Assembly (NCBI GenBank): GCA_016872355.1
Contig: VGZY01000003.1
Span: forward strand, 1 to 64,000
Source: SAR202 cluster bacterium
GTDB lineage: Bacteria > Chloroflexota > Dehalococcoidia > Lucifugimonadales > VGZY01
Length of the DNA: 64,000 bases
Reading direction: 5' to 3'
The position numbers and the translations under genes were made by a program. The notes beneath the pieces are model-generated. The model made no database searches. It saw only the letters and a program-made list of their open reading frames with translations, and was not told where the DNA came from. Shown here piece after piece: positions 8,801-15,969 of this stretch. How positions within the stretch are numbered: the first letter of the stretch is position 1; each line of letters opens with the position of its first letter.

Positions 8801-8870
8801 CGAACGGCGCCTGCATTGGGGAGCGCTGCGCCGTCCTCTGCGCGGAGGTCGCGGGGGCGGCGGAGGACAC
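5847..8870 (-). CDS. Large ATPase/LuxR-family transcriptional regulator (LAL/MalT-like)
   Basis: A 1007-residue regulator. A P-loop AAA module near the N-terminus has Walker A GEPGIGKTR at residues ~52-60 and Walker B PVLLVLDNLHAA. A long helical-repeat (TPR-like) sensor region follows. The C-terminal LuxR HTH begins GLTAREVEVLRCVAEGKSN and includes NTVTRHVSHIFQKTGATNRAEA. Family members bind ATP and an unknown ligand and activate target promoters. The annotated start is the GTG at 8870. Upstream the frame stays open to a TGA at 8964-8966 and encodes half a zinc ribbon (CNACGARL); beyond the TGA an ATG at 8981 begins the other half. The original protein therefore probably had an N-terminal zinc ribbon, now interrupted. 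Confidence 0.9.
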   Translation of the reverse strand: MSSAAPATSAQRTAQRSPMQAPFVGREREIAMLTTAVDDTVEGRGRLVMLVGEPGIGKTRTATELARYAERRGAAVYWGRSYEGEGAPPYWIWVQPLRAIILQSTPEQLANELGRGAAEVTQIVPELRDKLPGIPAPSVVDSPEQAQFRLFDAVSTFLRQASARRPVLLVLDNLHAAPASSLLLLEFLSPELSASSLMLLGTYLDVELTRRHPLTLTLGELNRQQLFQRIALRRLPRAEVAAYVEAVVGAPPSSGLVDTLFAQTEGNPFFVSELVRLLGQEGALGGADGEVAVDWQSRIPEGIVEVIGRRLDRLSRDANRVLSLASVIGREFSFRQLDMFIDDMAVDRLLDTIDEALAARLIEEAEDASDRYRFTHHLIQQTLLNELSTTRRVRTHGRIAEGLNKLYAGDIESHSAELAFHFREAEAALGAEKVVKYSLIAGERAIARLAYRDALTYFQRALASKLGRTGMEHGAVVAHDAEMAAILFGLGRAQAATAQRHQMQEAVASLVHAFDYYVKAGDIEHAVRVAQYPVIPITGVTGLSSLIERVLGLVPPDSHESGRLRSRQVRVLGLEMGDYAGAMESFDRAIAIARRENDTALQIQALAEAASVDGYHLRLHDALQKSMAAMEPARDADEPHAMFVAHNWAASVLMAMGEVDRARSYAQESLAIAGRLHDSHRISGSLDTLACLARLEGKLDIARAYNDRGLSETPTDARLLAFRAMVEFETGNTQAAEPYLGKLLSSARASRPGPIFLNAYVAMVAPLVARKAPERSSQLAGVARTAIDAVLSSHVATPSVLLFAHIGKGLLAVEAGDAVEARRQYSAIEPHKGTFVYGGLTTVDRILGLLAAAGGNTQLALRHFNDSAALCVRAGHFAGKARALVDTAEAELAMGRSGERADAASTLEEALDLAGRLGLRPMQDRISALKERYGVRRPAPSEFPNGLTAREVEVLRCVAEGKSNPEIARELYISLNTVTRHVSHIFQKTGATNRAEAAVYATGHNFA

Positions 8871-8981
8871 TTCACTGGAAGCGGGCTGGCCGGCGGACCG
8901 TCCGGCCTCCAGCCTTGCGCCGCACGCGTTGCAGAAGCTGGCGTCGACGGTGTTCTTCTGGCCTCACGCATTGCAGATCAT
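8871..8981 (-). pseudogene. Interrupted zinc-ribbon N-terminus of the LuxR regulator
   Basis: From the ATG at 8981 the reading is MICNA, then TGA (8964-8966), then GQKNTVDASFCNACGARLEA, continuous with the regulator. A double CxxC zinc ribbon (CNAxG...CNACG) is completed exactly if the TGA stood for cysteine (TGC/TGT). The simplest reading is a nonsense mutation or sequencing error. Selenocysteine is formally possible but unsupported. Confidence 0.65.
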
Positions 8982-9040
8982 TCTGGACCCTGGGGTACCC
9001 GGATAGGGGCGAGTGTAGCAGGGCGGCTATACAGCGTCAA

Positions 9041-9089
9041 TGTAACCGGTGCTTGTTATGCGGTATAATGTGGCTACATTTGTAGTCAC
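9041..9089 (+). promoter_or_regulatory. Promoter and palindromic operator of the first Phd/VapC module
   Basis: A perfect -10 TATAAT lies at 9064-9069 with a weak -35 (TGTAAC, 9041-9046) 17 bp upstream. Immediately after it is an imperfect palindrome, GTGGCTACA (9070-9078) with TGTAGTCAC (9081-9089), one mismatch. This placement suits autorepression by the antitoxin. Confidence 0.6.
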
Positions 9090-9110
9090 AACGCCGTTGG
9101 AGGATGTGCA

Positions 9111-9365
9111 ATGGAGATCGGAGTCAGAGAGCTCAGGGAGCATGCCAGCGACATCGTTCGCAGGGTGAGAGAAGAAGGGGAGACGGTCATCATCACGTAC
9201 CGAGGCAAGGCCGTGGCGCGAATCGAGCCCATCGCCGACCTGGAAGCAAGGAAAGAGCTGGCGCTGGAAGTGTGGGCAGAGATGGACAAGCTCTCGGAAG
9301 AAATCGGCAGCCGGTGGCCGGAAGGCGTTACGGCCGTGGCCGCCATGCGTGATGAGAGGGAGTAG
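9111..9365 (+). CDS. Phd/YefM-family antitoxin
   Basis: An 84-residue Phd/YefM antitoxin. The N-terminal DNA-binding domain (MEIGVRELREHASDIVRRVREEGETVIITYRGKAVARIEP) is followed by an acidic, probably unfolded toxin-binding tail. It would bind the operator at 9070-9089 and block the adjacent PIN toxin. GGAGG lies about eight bases before the ATG. It ends a few bases before the preferred toxin start. Confidence 0.88.
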   Translation: MEIGVRELREHASDIVRRVREEGETVIITYRGKAVARIEPIADLEARKELALEVWAEMDKLSEEIGSRWPEGVTAVAAMRDERE

Positions 9366-9372
9366 CGTTCAC

Positions 9373-9798
9373 GTGTACGTAATAGATGCCAACGTATGGG
9401 TGAGCAGGTGGCTGAAGGCGGACGAATTCCACGAACCCAGCTACAAATGGCTGTTCAGTCTCGTCGAAGATCGGACCCCCTTTGCGGCACCCGTGCTCAT
9501 CCTGCCCGAGATATCGGGCGCCGTGGCCCGCCGGTCAAGAAGCCCGAAGGCGGGAATGCAGGCATCGTCCCTGATTCAAGCCATGCCCGGCATTCAGCTC
9601 GTATCAATGGACGCGTCGTTCGCCCGCGCCGCCGCTGGTATTGCTTCCTCGCTTGGCATAAGGGGCGCTGAAGCCGTCTATGTCGCTCTGGCGAAGGCCA
9701 TCGGATACACACTGGTGACGTGGGATAACGAAGTTCTTGCCAGGTCTAACCAGGTGTGTCGCGTCTCAACGCCGCAGGCCGAACTGCAGAAGCTTTAG
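9373..9798 (+). CDS. VapC-type PIN-domain toxin
   Basis: A 141-residue PIN-domain ribonuclease. The first acidic residue is in YVIDANVW, further acidic positions lie in VLILPEISGA and IRGAEAVYVALAKA, and TWDNEVLAR provides the last. PIN toxins cut tRNA or rRNA with Mg2+. The GTG at 9373, ten bases after GGGAG, puts the V-I-D-A strand at the usual position. An earlier in-frame GTG (9349) and ATG (9352), overlapping the antitoxin, would add eight residues. The set appears intact. Confidence 0.87.
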   Translation: MYVIDANVWVSRWLKADEFHEPSYKWLFSLVEDRTPFAAPVLILPEISGAVARRSRSPKAGMQASSLIQAMPGIQLVSMDASFARAAAGIASSLGIRGAEAVYVALAKAIGYTLVTWDNEVLARSNQVCRVSTPQAELQKL

Positions 9799-9812
9799 CA
9801 GGGTCGCCTCAG

Positions 9813-9953
9813 ATGAATATGGCGCGAGAAGTCGAAGTGTTCCTCGCCCGCCACGACGCCGTGCTCGCACCCAGGGTCAAACGCGAAGTAAAGAAAAAGC
9901 TGGAGACCGGGAGGAAGAGCGGCGGGCGCGGTGCGAAATTGACGCCTCGATAG
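9813..9953 (+). CDS. Small hypothetical protein
   Basis: A possible 46-residue basic protein (MNMAREVEVFLARHDAVLAP, then Lys/Arg-rich) beginning 14 bases after the PIN toxin. There is no clear Shine-Dalgarno and no recognised family. The first half has amphipathic helical spacing that looks coding, but it could be chance. Confidence 0.3.
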   Translation: MNMAREVEVFLARHDAVLAPRVKREVKKKLETGRKSGGRGAKLTPR

Positions 9954-10037
9954 ACCGACTGGCGCCGCTCCACCTCTTGTGCCACAATGCGTGCTGTCCG
10001 CCTCTGTGGACGCCATTGAATGCCGGAGGGTTCGCGC

Positions 10038-11120
10038 ATGAAGGCCGCTGTGCTTTACGACTGGAATACGCCGCTGGTGATTGAAGACCTGGGAATCTCC
10101 GGCCCCGGGCCGGGAGAGGTCAAAGCCAAGGTGATGGCCACCGGCGTCTGCCACTCGGACTGGCACGTGGTCAAGGGCGAATGGTCGCACATGCCCCGGC
10201 CGATCATCCTCGGCCACGAGTCCGCCGGTATTGTCGAAGAGGTAGGGCAGGGCGTTACCAAGCTGAAGGTGGGCGACCACGTTGTCCTCACATGGAAGCC
10301 GGGCTGCGGCACTTGCGAGTACTGCCAGCAGGGGTGGCCGCAGGTGTGCGAAACGATGCCGAACGGCTCGCAGAAGCCCACCAACCGCAAGACCGGCGCC
10401 ACCGTGGCCCAGATGGTCGGACTCGGCGGCTTCGGCACCAAGACGGTCGTACCAGTGTCGGCGGCCATCGCCATCGACAAGGACGTGCCGTTCCCGCAGG
10501 CCGCGATGCTTGGCTGCTCCGTCGCCACCGGCGTCGGCGCGGTCATTAACACGGCCAAAGTAAAGGCCGGCACAACGGTCGCCGTCTTCGGCTGCGGCGG
10601 AGTAGGGCTGAACGTCATCCAGGGCGCGGCCATCGCCAACGCGGCAAAGATCATTGCCGTCGACCTGCTGGACAACAAGCTGCAATACGCAAATACCTTC
10701 GGCGCTACCCACACGATCAACGCGCGCGAAGAGGACCCGGTCAAGAAGATCATCGATCTTACAGGCGGCCTGGGCGCGCACTACGCCTTCGAGGCCATCG
10801 GCCTCGTTCCGAAGCCTTACGAGCAGAGCGTCATGTGCACCCGCCGCCGGGGCACCACCGTCTGGGTGGGCGCTGCGCCGCTGAACCTCTCGCTCACGCT
10901 GGACGCGCGGGCGCTCTTCTACGAGCGCGTCATCATGGGCTGCTACCTGGGCAGCGCCCAGCCTCATGTGGACATCCCCCGCTACGTCAGCCTCTACAAG
11001 GCGGGCAAGCTGAAGTTGGACGAGCTAATCTCCTGCAAGTTCAAGCTATCCGAGGTCAACGAGGCGTTCGCCGCTCTCGGCCGTGGCGAAGTCGCCAGGG
11101 GCGTGATTTCGTACGAGTAG
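10038..11120 (+). CDS. Zinc-dependent alcohol dehydrogenase (MDR superfamily)
   Basis: A 360-residue medium-chain dehydrogenase that should oxidise an alcohol with NAD(P)+. Catalytic zinc ligands are in GVCHSDWH and GHESAG. The structural zinc site is the cysteine cluster around CGTCEYCQQGWPQVC. The nucleotide-binding loop is GCGGVGLN (residues ~190-197). The ATG at 10038 follows GGAGGG by seven bases and is preferred to an upstream ATG at 10020. Substrate specificity cannot be read. It is convergent with the FAH gene, with a shared terminator between them. Confidence 0.93.
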   Translation: MKAAVLYDWNTPLVIEDLGISGPGPGEVKAKVMATGVCHSDWHVVKGEWSHMPRPIILGHESAGIVEEVGQGVTKLKVGDHVVLTWKPGCGTCEYCQQGWPQVCETMPNGSQKPTNRKTGATVAQMVGLGGFGTKTVVPVSAAIAIDKDVPFPQAAMLGCSVATGVGAVINTAKVKAGTTVAVFGCGGVGLNVIQGAAIANAAKIIAVDLLDNKLQYANTFGATHTINAREEDPVKKIIDLTGGLGAHYAFEAIGLVPKPYEQSVMCTRRRGTTVWVGAAPLNLSLTLDARALFYERVIMGCYLGSAQPHVDIPRYVSLYKAGKLKLDELISCKFKLSEVNEAFAALGRGEVARGVISYE

Positions 11121-11125
11121 CAGCC

Positions 11126-11157
11126 GGTAGTTGGAAGTTAGTAGTTGGTAGTCGGCC
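11126..11157. repeat. Low-complexity AGTTGG-type intergenic repeat
   Basis: Short degenerate units (GTAGTTGG, AGTTAGTAGTTGGTAGTCGG) follow one another after the alcohol dehydrogenase stop. Similar GAGT/AGTTG runs occur at 53070-53095 and 54107-54150. Confidence 0.5.
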
Positions 11158-11181
11158 AGAAGCCGGCGTACGAGGACAAAG

Positions 11182-11213
11182 AGCAGGGGTTGCGACAATT
11201 CGCAACCCCTGCT
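11182..11213. terminator. Bidirectional intrinsic terminator
   Basis: Perfect 13-bp stem, AGCAGGGGTTGCG (11182-11194) with CGCAACCCCTGCT (11201-11213) and a six-base loop, between convergent genes; T-rich sequence follows on the plus side. Confidence 0.85.
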
Positions 11214-11244
11214 AGTTTCTTCGCCGACTGCTAACTGCCCACTG

Positions 11245-12162
11245 CTACTTCTTCCCTATCTTCGACCGGACCGTGGACTCGAACGCGGTCATCTGGGCGA
11301 GGGTCTTGCGCGGCCACGTGCGCTTCCACTCGTCCTTGACGTTGACAGTCAGCTTGCCAAGGCCGGTGATCTCCATTTCGATGACGTCGCCGTCCTGGAT
11401 GTTGCTCAGGCCCACGTGGTTGGTGCCGCAGGAGACCAAGTCGCCGGGCTTCAGCGTCGTGACCCAGGAGGCGAATTCGACTACCTCCGTCACGGGGCGG
11501 CCCATGTCGCTGTTGTTCAGCTTCTGGCGCACTTCCTTGTTCACCGTCAGGAGCACGTCGAACTTCTGCGGGTCGCCGGCCTCGTCCTTCGTCACGATGA
11601 ACGGACCCATCGGGCCGAAGGTATCCCATGACTTGCCCCAGAAGAAGCTGTTGTTATCGTTCGGCTTGATGCCGCGCGCGGACACGTCCATGAAGTTGAC
11701 GAACCCGAAGACGTGGTCCATCGCCTTTTCGGGCGAGACGGCCTTCGCGGTCTTGCCGATTACAACGCCCGTCTCCGCCTCGTGGTGGAAATGGGGCGCA
11801 GGGCAGTCCGGAAGGACAACAGTATCCTTGTCGCCGATCACGGAGCTGGGGGACTTCAGGAACGCGTCGCGGTCGGCGACGAGCTTGCGGGTGCCGTTCT
11901 CCATGAAGTTGCCCGCCATGCAGACGATGCGGCCCGGCTCCGGCAGGGGCGCGCGCATCTTGACCTGCTTGAGGGGGGTGCCCTCGGTCTTGGCGACGTG
12001 CGCCTCGATTTTTGCGCGATACTTGTCGAAGTTTTCGATCAGGCCGGCCATCCACGTCTGGGCGTTGATGTGCGGAATGTCCTTGATGACGCTGGAGATA
12101 TCGACGATGTTCTCTCCCTTTACGACGCCGGGGACGTAGTCGTTATAGAAACCGAGCTTCAT
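11245..12162 (-). CDS. Fumarylacetoacetate hydrolase (FAH) family protein
   Basis: A 305-residue FAH-family protein, a group including hydrolases and decarboxylases acting on 2-oxo/enol acids with Mg2+ or Mn2+. The family signature is present: RIVCMAGNFMENG for the substrate entry and acidic metal ligands around HHEAETGVVIGKTAKAV and GFVNFMDVSAR. The C-terminal core reads GDLVSCGTNHVGLSNIQDGDVIEMEITGLG. The ATG at 12162 has GGAG six bases upstream; an upstream in-frame ATG adds an unrelated 23 residues. Neighbouring dehydrogenase, lactonase and epimerase genes suggest sugar-acid or aromatic-acid breakdown. Confidence 0.9.
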   Translation of the reverse strand: MKLGFYNDYVPGVVKGENIVDISSVIKDIPHINAQTWMAGLIENFDKYRAKIEAHVAKTEGTPLKQVKMRAPLPEPGRIVCMAGNFMENGTRKLVADRDAFLKSPSSVIGDKDTVVLPDCPAPHFHHEAETGVVIGKTAKAVSPEKAMDHVFGFVNFMDVSARGIKPNDNNSFFWGKSWDTFGPMGPFIVTKDEAGDPQKFDVLLTVNKEVRQKLNNSDMGRPVTEVVEFASWVTTLKPGDLVSCGTNHVGLSNIQDGDVIEMEITGLGKLTVNVKDEWKRTWPRKTLAQMTAFESTVRSKIGKK

Positions 12163-12366
12163 GATGACTCCTTCGTTGTTCCGCATCGGCTTGCCGAGCG
12201 AGGTCTTAGATTTCGTTGGGCATTGTAGCACAGCCCGCGCCGGACGGCGCTAGACGCCGCCTTGACGGGTGCGAATAGCGCGCATACAATCCGTCGAAAC
12301 ATCCGGATGTTGTGGCGGTGACGACGCAACACCGCCATGTCCGGTAGAACCAGATTCCCTATCTTC

Positions 12367-12452
12367 GTAGGGGCGCACAGCAGTGCGCCCGTTGCCTGCC
12401 AACGATTGCAGTGGCCGTCAACGAGGACGGGCGCACTGCTGTGCGCCCCTAC
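12367..12452. repeat. MITE/REP-like 86-bp inverted repeat element
   Basis: Two perfectly complementary 26-bp arms (12367-12392 and 12427-12452) enclose 34 bp. Each arm is itself a hairpin, GGGCGCAC-AGCA-GTGCGCCC in the left arm. The element lies in the 347-bp gap between the divergent FAH and SDR genes and has no coding capacity. It has the form of a miniature inverted-repeat or BIME-like repeat. Confidence 0.8.
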
Positions 12453-12509
12453 AAGTGGCGGCAATAGCCACAGTTGCACGTATTATCCGTCTGACCGGAG
12501 AAAACCTAT

Positions 12510-13292
12510 ATGCCTTCATTCGACGGCAAGGTAGCCATTATCACCGGAGGCGCCGGCGGCATCGGTTCAACCGTCGCGCACTCCTTCGCGCGGGAGGGGG
12601 CGGCGGTCGTCATCACCGATATGGACCTCACCCGCGCAAAGCAAGTCGCGGCGGACGTGGCGGACAAGGGCGGCCGCGCGCTCGCGGTGAAGGTGGACGT
12701 GACCTCGAAGGACGACGTCTTCGCCTCCGTTGAGCGCGGCGTCGAGCACTTCGGGCGGATGGACTACCTTGTACATTGCGCAGGCAACAACATCAAGGGC
12801 CCCGTCCTGGACCTCAGCCTGGATGCCTGGAACAGCAGCCTGGCCACTCACCTGACCGGCGCGTTCCTGTTCTGCCAGGCCGTGGGCCGAGAGCTTGTGA
12901 AGCAGGGCAACGGCGGCCGCGTCGTCCTCATGTCGTCGATCGCGGCGGTCACGCCGGTCCCCGAGCGCGGCGCGTATAGCCCCGCCAAGGCCGGTCTTAT
13001 CGCACTGGCAAAACAGCTCTCACTCGAGTGGGCGAAGCACCGGATCAACGTCAACGCGGTCTGCCCCGGAGTCGTACTCACGCCAATGACGGACATGGTC
13101 TACAAGCGCGAGCCGCAGCTCCGCGCCCAGCGCCTCAAGCGCACACCGATGGGCCGCGAGGTTAACCCGCAGGAGGTCGCGGACCTCGTCCTCTTCTTGT
13201 GCAGCGACAAGTCCACCTACATCACCGGCGCCGCAATGATGATCGACGGCGGCTTCACCCATGCGGCCTTCCTGCCGGAGGAAGGTCTGTAG
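12510..13292 (+). CDS. Short-chain dehydrogenase/reductase (SDR)
   Basis: A 260-residue classical SDR. It has the cofactor motif TGGAGGIGS (residues ~12-20), Asp at the end of the second strand (TDMD, favouring NAD+), HCAGNN, the catalytic Ser (VVLMSSIAA) and the Y-x-x-x-K pair in GAYSPAKAGLIALAK, plus the C-terminal ITGAAMMIDGGF. It probably oxidises or reduces a hydroxy acid or sugar. It is the first of three same-strand genes (SDR, lactonase, DUF4432). Confidence 0.93.
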   Translation: MPSFDGKVAIITGGAGGIGSTVAHSFAREGAAVVITDMDLTRAKQVAADVADKGGRALAVKVDVTSKDDVFASVERGVEHFGRMDYLVHCAGNNIKGPVLDLSLDAWNSSLATHLTGAFLFCQAVGRELVKQGNGGRVVLMSSIAAVTPVPERGAYSPAKAGLIALAKQLSLEWAKHRINVNAVCPGVVLTPMTDMVYKREPQLRAQRLKRTPMGREVNPQEVADLVLFLCSDKSTYITGAAMMIDGGFTHAAFLPEEGL

Positions 13293-13324
13293 AATGCCGG
13301 CATTCGTCGTTGGGAGGTCACGCC

Positions 13325-14185
13325 ATGACTTTGCTCGATAACTCCAGGCAGATCTCGGTGCTTGTGGAGGGGCTGGACCACCCCGAAGGGATCGCCTGGG
13401 GGCCGGACGGCTACGCATACGCCGGCGGCGAGGCCGGCCAGATTTACAGGATCGACATCGAAAAGCGGACGGTCAGCCAGCTCGCGAGCACGGGCGGCTT
13501 TATCCTCGGCTTGGCGTTCGACGGCGACGGCAACCTGTATGCCTGCGACCTCGGCAAGCGCTGCGTCCAGAGGGTCTCGCCCGATGGGACGGTATCGGTC
13601 TACTCCACAGGCACGAGAGAACGCCCTATGTTCGCGCCGAACTATCCCGGCTTCGACCGGGAGGGCAACCTCTACGTCTGCGACTCCGGCCACTGGAAGG
13701 CGGACGATGGGCTCATCTATCGGATTCGTCCCGGCGGAGCGACCGAGGTCTGGAGCACGGCGGCGACCACCTTTCCCAACGGCCTCTGCCTGGGCCCGGG
13801 CGGCGACTACCTGTATGTAGCCATGAGCGTGGACCCGCCGCGGGTGATTCGGTTGCGCATCAACCGGGACGGCAGCGCGGGCGCGCCGGAGACGGTGCGC
13901 GAGTTCCCGGGCACCGTGCCGGACGGCCTGGCTTTCGACGTCGATGGCAATCTTTATATGTCGTGCTACCGGCCGGACCGCATATACAGGCTGACGCCCG
14001 GCGGCAAGCTGGACATCGTCGCCGAGGACTGGGAGGGAACGCTCATTGCCTGCCCAACAAATATCGCTTTCTGCGGGCCGAAGTTGGACATCCTGCTCGG
14101 CGCCAACCTTGGCCGGTGGCATATCACGCGGTACGACCTGGGCGTGAAAGGTCTGCCGCTAAACTATCCCAAAATCGCGAGGTGA
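13325..14185 (+). CDS. SMP-30/gluconolactonase-like (SGL) beta-propeller
   Basis: A 286-residue SMP-30/LRE family protein. It shows repeated propeller blades: EGLDHPEGIAWGPDGYAYAGG, GFILGLAFDGDGNLYACDLG, GFDREGNLYVCDSGHW and PDGLAFDVDGNLYMSCYRP. Family members hydrolyse sugar lactones with a divalent metal held by Glu, Asn and Asp residues. The ATG at 13325 has GGGAGG eight bases upstream. It lies 32 bases after the SDR and seven bases before DUF4432, so these three probably form one operon. Confidence 0.9.
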   Translation: MTLLDNSRQISVLVEGLDHPEGIAWGPDGYAYAGGEAGQIYRIDIEKRTVSQLASTGGFILGLAFDGDGNLYACDLGKRCVQRVSPDGTVSVYSTGTRERPMFAPNYPGFDREGNLYVCDSGHWKADDGLIYRIRPGGATEVWSTAATTFPNGLCLGPGGDYLYVAMSVDPPRVIRLRINRDGSAGAPETVREFPGTVPDGLAFDVDGNLYMSCYRPDRIYRLTPGGKLDIVAEDWEGTLIACPTNIAFCGPKLDILLGANLGRWHITRYDLGVKGLPLNYPKIAR

Positions 14186-14192
14186 GGGTCTG

Positions 14193-15272
14193 ATGCACTA
14201 CCAGATGGAGCGTAACTACGGCTGCCGCGTCTCGGACGCGTGGGAGTTCCGCGGCCTCAAGACGGCCGTCATCGAGAACGAGCTTATCCGCGTCGTTGTG
14301 CTGGTGGACAAGGGCGCGGACATCTACCAGTTTGTGCACAAGCCATCGGACGTCGATTTCATGTGGCGCTCTCCGTGGGGTGTCCGCGACCCCCGCAAGT
14401 TCGTCCCAACCTCAGGCGCGCCGAATGGCCTCTGGCTGGACCAGTATGAAGGCGGGTGGCAGTCCGTGTTCCCCGGAGGCGGCTATTACAGCGTCTACAA
14501 TGGCGCGGACCTTGGCATCCACGCGGAGGCGAACCTGGCGCCGTGGGACTGCCAGGTGCTGGAGGACACGCCGGAGAAGGCGAGCATCAAGTTCTGGATA
14601 CGAACTGCCCGCACTCCCTTCTACTTCGAGAAGACGCTCACGGTCAGGAGCGGCGCGCCGGTGCTGGAGATCGAGCAGTCGCTGACCAACGAGGGCGAGG
14701 AGGAGGTACACGCCTCCTGGGGCGAGCACATCGCCCTCGGCCCGCCGTTCCTTAGCGAAGACTGCGTCATAGACATCGCGGGCGGCCTGCTATGCAACCA
14801 GGAGACGGACTCTCACCCGCACAACCGGCTCAAGGGCGGCGCGAAGGGTCCCTGGCCGATGGTAGAGGGCAAGTACGGCGCGATGATCGATCTCAGTCGC
14901 ATTCCGCCAAAGAGCCAGCGCGTGCACGACATGTCTTACATTACCCAGATGCCCGAGGGCTGGTACGCGGTTACAAACCAGCGCCTGGGTGTCGGCTTCG
15001 GCATTTCCTATCCGGTGGATCTGTTCAAGTACCTGTGGTTCTGGCAGGAGATGGGGGGCGGCTTCGGCTACCCCTGGTGGGGGCGCACTTACAACATCGG
15101 CCTGGAGCCCTTTACTAGCTACGGCGTCGGCGGCCTTGCCAGCATGGTAAAGAACGGCACAGCGCTGAGGCTCAAAGCCGGCGAGACCTTCCACGCCTCC
15201 CTGCGCGCCGTGGCCTACTTGGGCGCAGAGCGGGTCAAGCGCGTCACGCCGGAGGGAATGGTGGAGCGGTAG
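14193..15272 (+). CDS. DUF4432 family protein, aldose-epimerase-like fold
   Basis: A 359-residue protein of the DUF4432/galactose mutarotase-like superfamily. It begins MHYQMERNYGCRVSDAWEFRGLKTAVIENELIRVVVL, has a GGWQSVFPGGGYYS motif, and keeps His and Glu positions typical of mutarotases (ASWGEHIALGPPF). It probably binds or isomerises a sugar or sugar acid. It closes the SDR-lactonase-DUF4432 run, supporting a carbohydrate catabolic operon. Substrate unknown. Confidence 0.82.
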   Translation: MHYQMERNYGCRVSDAWEFRGLKTAVIENELIRVVVLVDKGADIYQFVHKPSDVDFMWRSPWGVRDPRKFVPTSGAPNGLWLDQYEGGWQSVFPGGGYYSVYNGADLGIHAEANLAPWDCQVLEDTPEKASIKFWIRTARTPFYFEKTLTVRSGAPVLEIEQSLTNEGEEEVHASWGEHIALGPPFLSEDCVIDIAGGLLCNQETDSHPHNRLKGGAKGPWPMVEGKYGAMIDLSRIPPKSQRVHDMSYITQMPEGWYAVTNQRLGVGFGISYPVDLFKYLWFWQEMGGGFGYPWWGRTYNIGLEPFTSYGVGGLASMVKNGTALRLKAGETFHASLRAVAYLGAERVKRVTPEGMVER

Positions 15273-15303
15273 CACGGCAGGACTCCAAAATGTTACTATG
15301 GTC

Positions 15304-15317
15304 ATGACTATAGTCAT
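15304..15317. promoter_or_regulatory. 14-bp perfect palindrome, operator of the second Phd/VapC module
   Basis: ATGACTATAGTCAT is a perfect palindrome lying 16 bp before the GTG start of the antitoxin, with a partial extra half-site (ACTATGGTC) just upstream. Autorepression by the antitoxin is the likely role. Confidence 0.65.
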
Positions 15318-15332
15318 TTCGGGAGGTTGGCA

Positions 15333-15560
15333 GTGCGGACTATCAAGGCATCCGAGTTCAAAGCGAAGTGCCTTCAGATAATGGACGAGGTGGCAGAGAC
15401 GGGTGAGACCATCATTATCACGAAAAACGGCGTCCCAGTGTCTGAGATAGGGCCGGTCCGCGTGAAGCCGAAGACGCTTTTTGGCGCCCTCAAGGGTTCG
15501 TTGGAGATAACTGGAGATATCGTATCGCCGATCGACGTTGAATGGGAAGCAATGAAGTGA
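15333..15560 (+). CDS. Phd/YefM-family antitoxin
   Basis: A 75-residue antitoxin: MRTIKASEFKAKCLQIMDEVAETGETIIITKNGVPVSEIGPV, followed by a short acidic tail. GGGAGG lies six bases before the GTG at 15333, deciding against the TTG at 15327, which would have no spacing. The stop overlaps the toxin start (GTGA), giving translational coupling. Confidence 0.88.
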   Translation: MRTIKASEFKAKCLQIMDEVAETGETIIITKNGVPVSEIGPVRVKPKTLFGALKGSLEITGDIVSPIDVEWEAMK

Positions 15561-15964
15561 AGAGCTACGTGCTGGACACAAACGCCCTTCTCTGGTTGAT
15601 GAGAGCTGACCATAGCCTCGGGAGGCAGTCAGTGAATATGGCTGACGACGCTATGCGCAGCGATTCCCTTTTCGTTTCAGCCATCTCTTTTTGGGAAGTT
15701 GCGGCGCTGTCGATGAAGGGACGGCTGAAAATGCATGAGCCTGTTTCCGACTGGAGACGGCGCGTACTCGGCCTCAGCATCAGGGAAATTCCTCTATCCG
15801 GCAGCATTGCCATAGGGGCAGCACAACTCATCGATTTCCACGCCGACCCCGCAGATCGGATGATCACGGCAACGGCGTTGGAACATGAGGCGGTGCTCAT
15901 CACCGCCTACAGAACGATCCTTGCTTGGCCAGGTAACCTTATGCGCCATGACGCCAGGCAGTAA
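15557..15964 (+). CDS. VapC-type PIN-domain toxin
   Basis: A 135-residue PIN-domain protein of the subgroup paired with Phd antitoxins. Acidic site residues are in YVLDTNALLW, SAISFWEVAAL, DFHADPADRMITATA and the ITAYRTIL end. This is a probable RNase. The GTG at 15557 overlaps the antitoxin stop by four bases; an ATG at 15542 would add five residues. It appears intact. Confidence 0.88.
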   Translation: MKSYVLDTNALLWLMRADHSLGRQSVNMADDAMRSDSLFVSAISFWEVAALSMKGRLKMHEPVSDWRRRVLGLSIREIPLSGSIAIGAAQLIDFHADPADRMITATALEHEAVLITAYRTILAWPGNLMRHDARQ

Positions 15965-15969
15965 TCAGC

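Noticed and set aside
8964-8966. Selenocysteine insertion at the TGA
   Set aside because: No selenocysteine genes or clear SECIS-like hairpin are visible, and zinc-ribbon selenocysteine would be extraordinary; nonsense mutation or error is simpler.
9795-10967. Long minus-strand open frame opposite the alcohol dehydrogenase
   Set aside because: It lies antisense to a clear enzyme gene, is Arg/His/Asp-rich as antisense frames in GC-rich DNA are, and matches no family.
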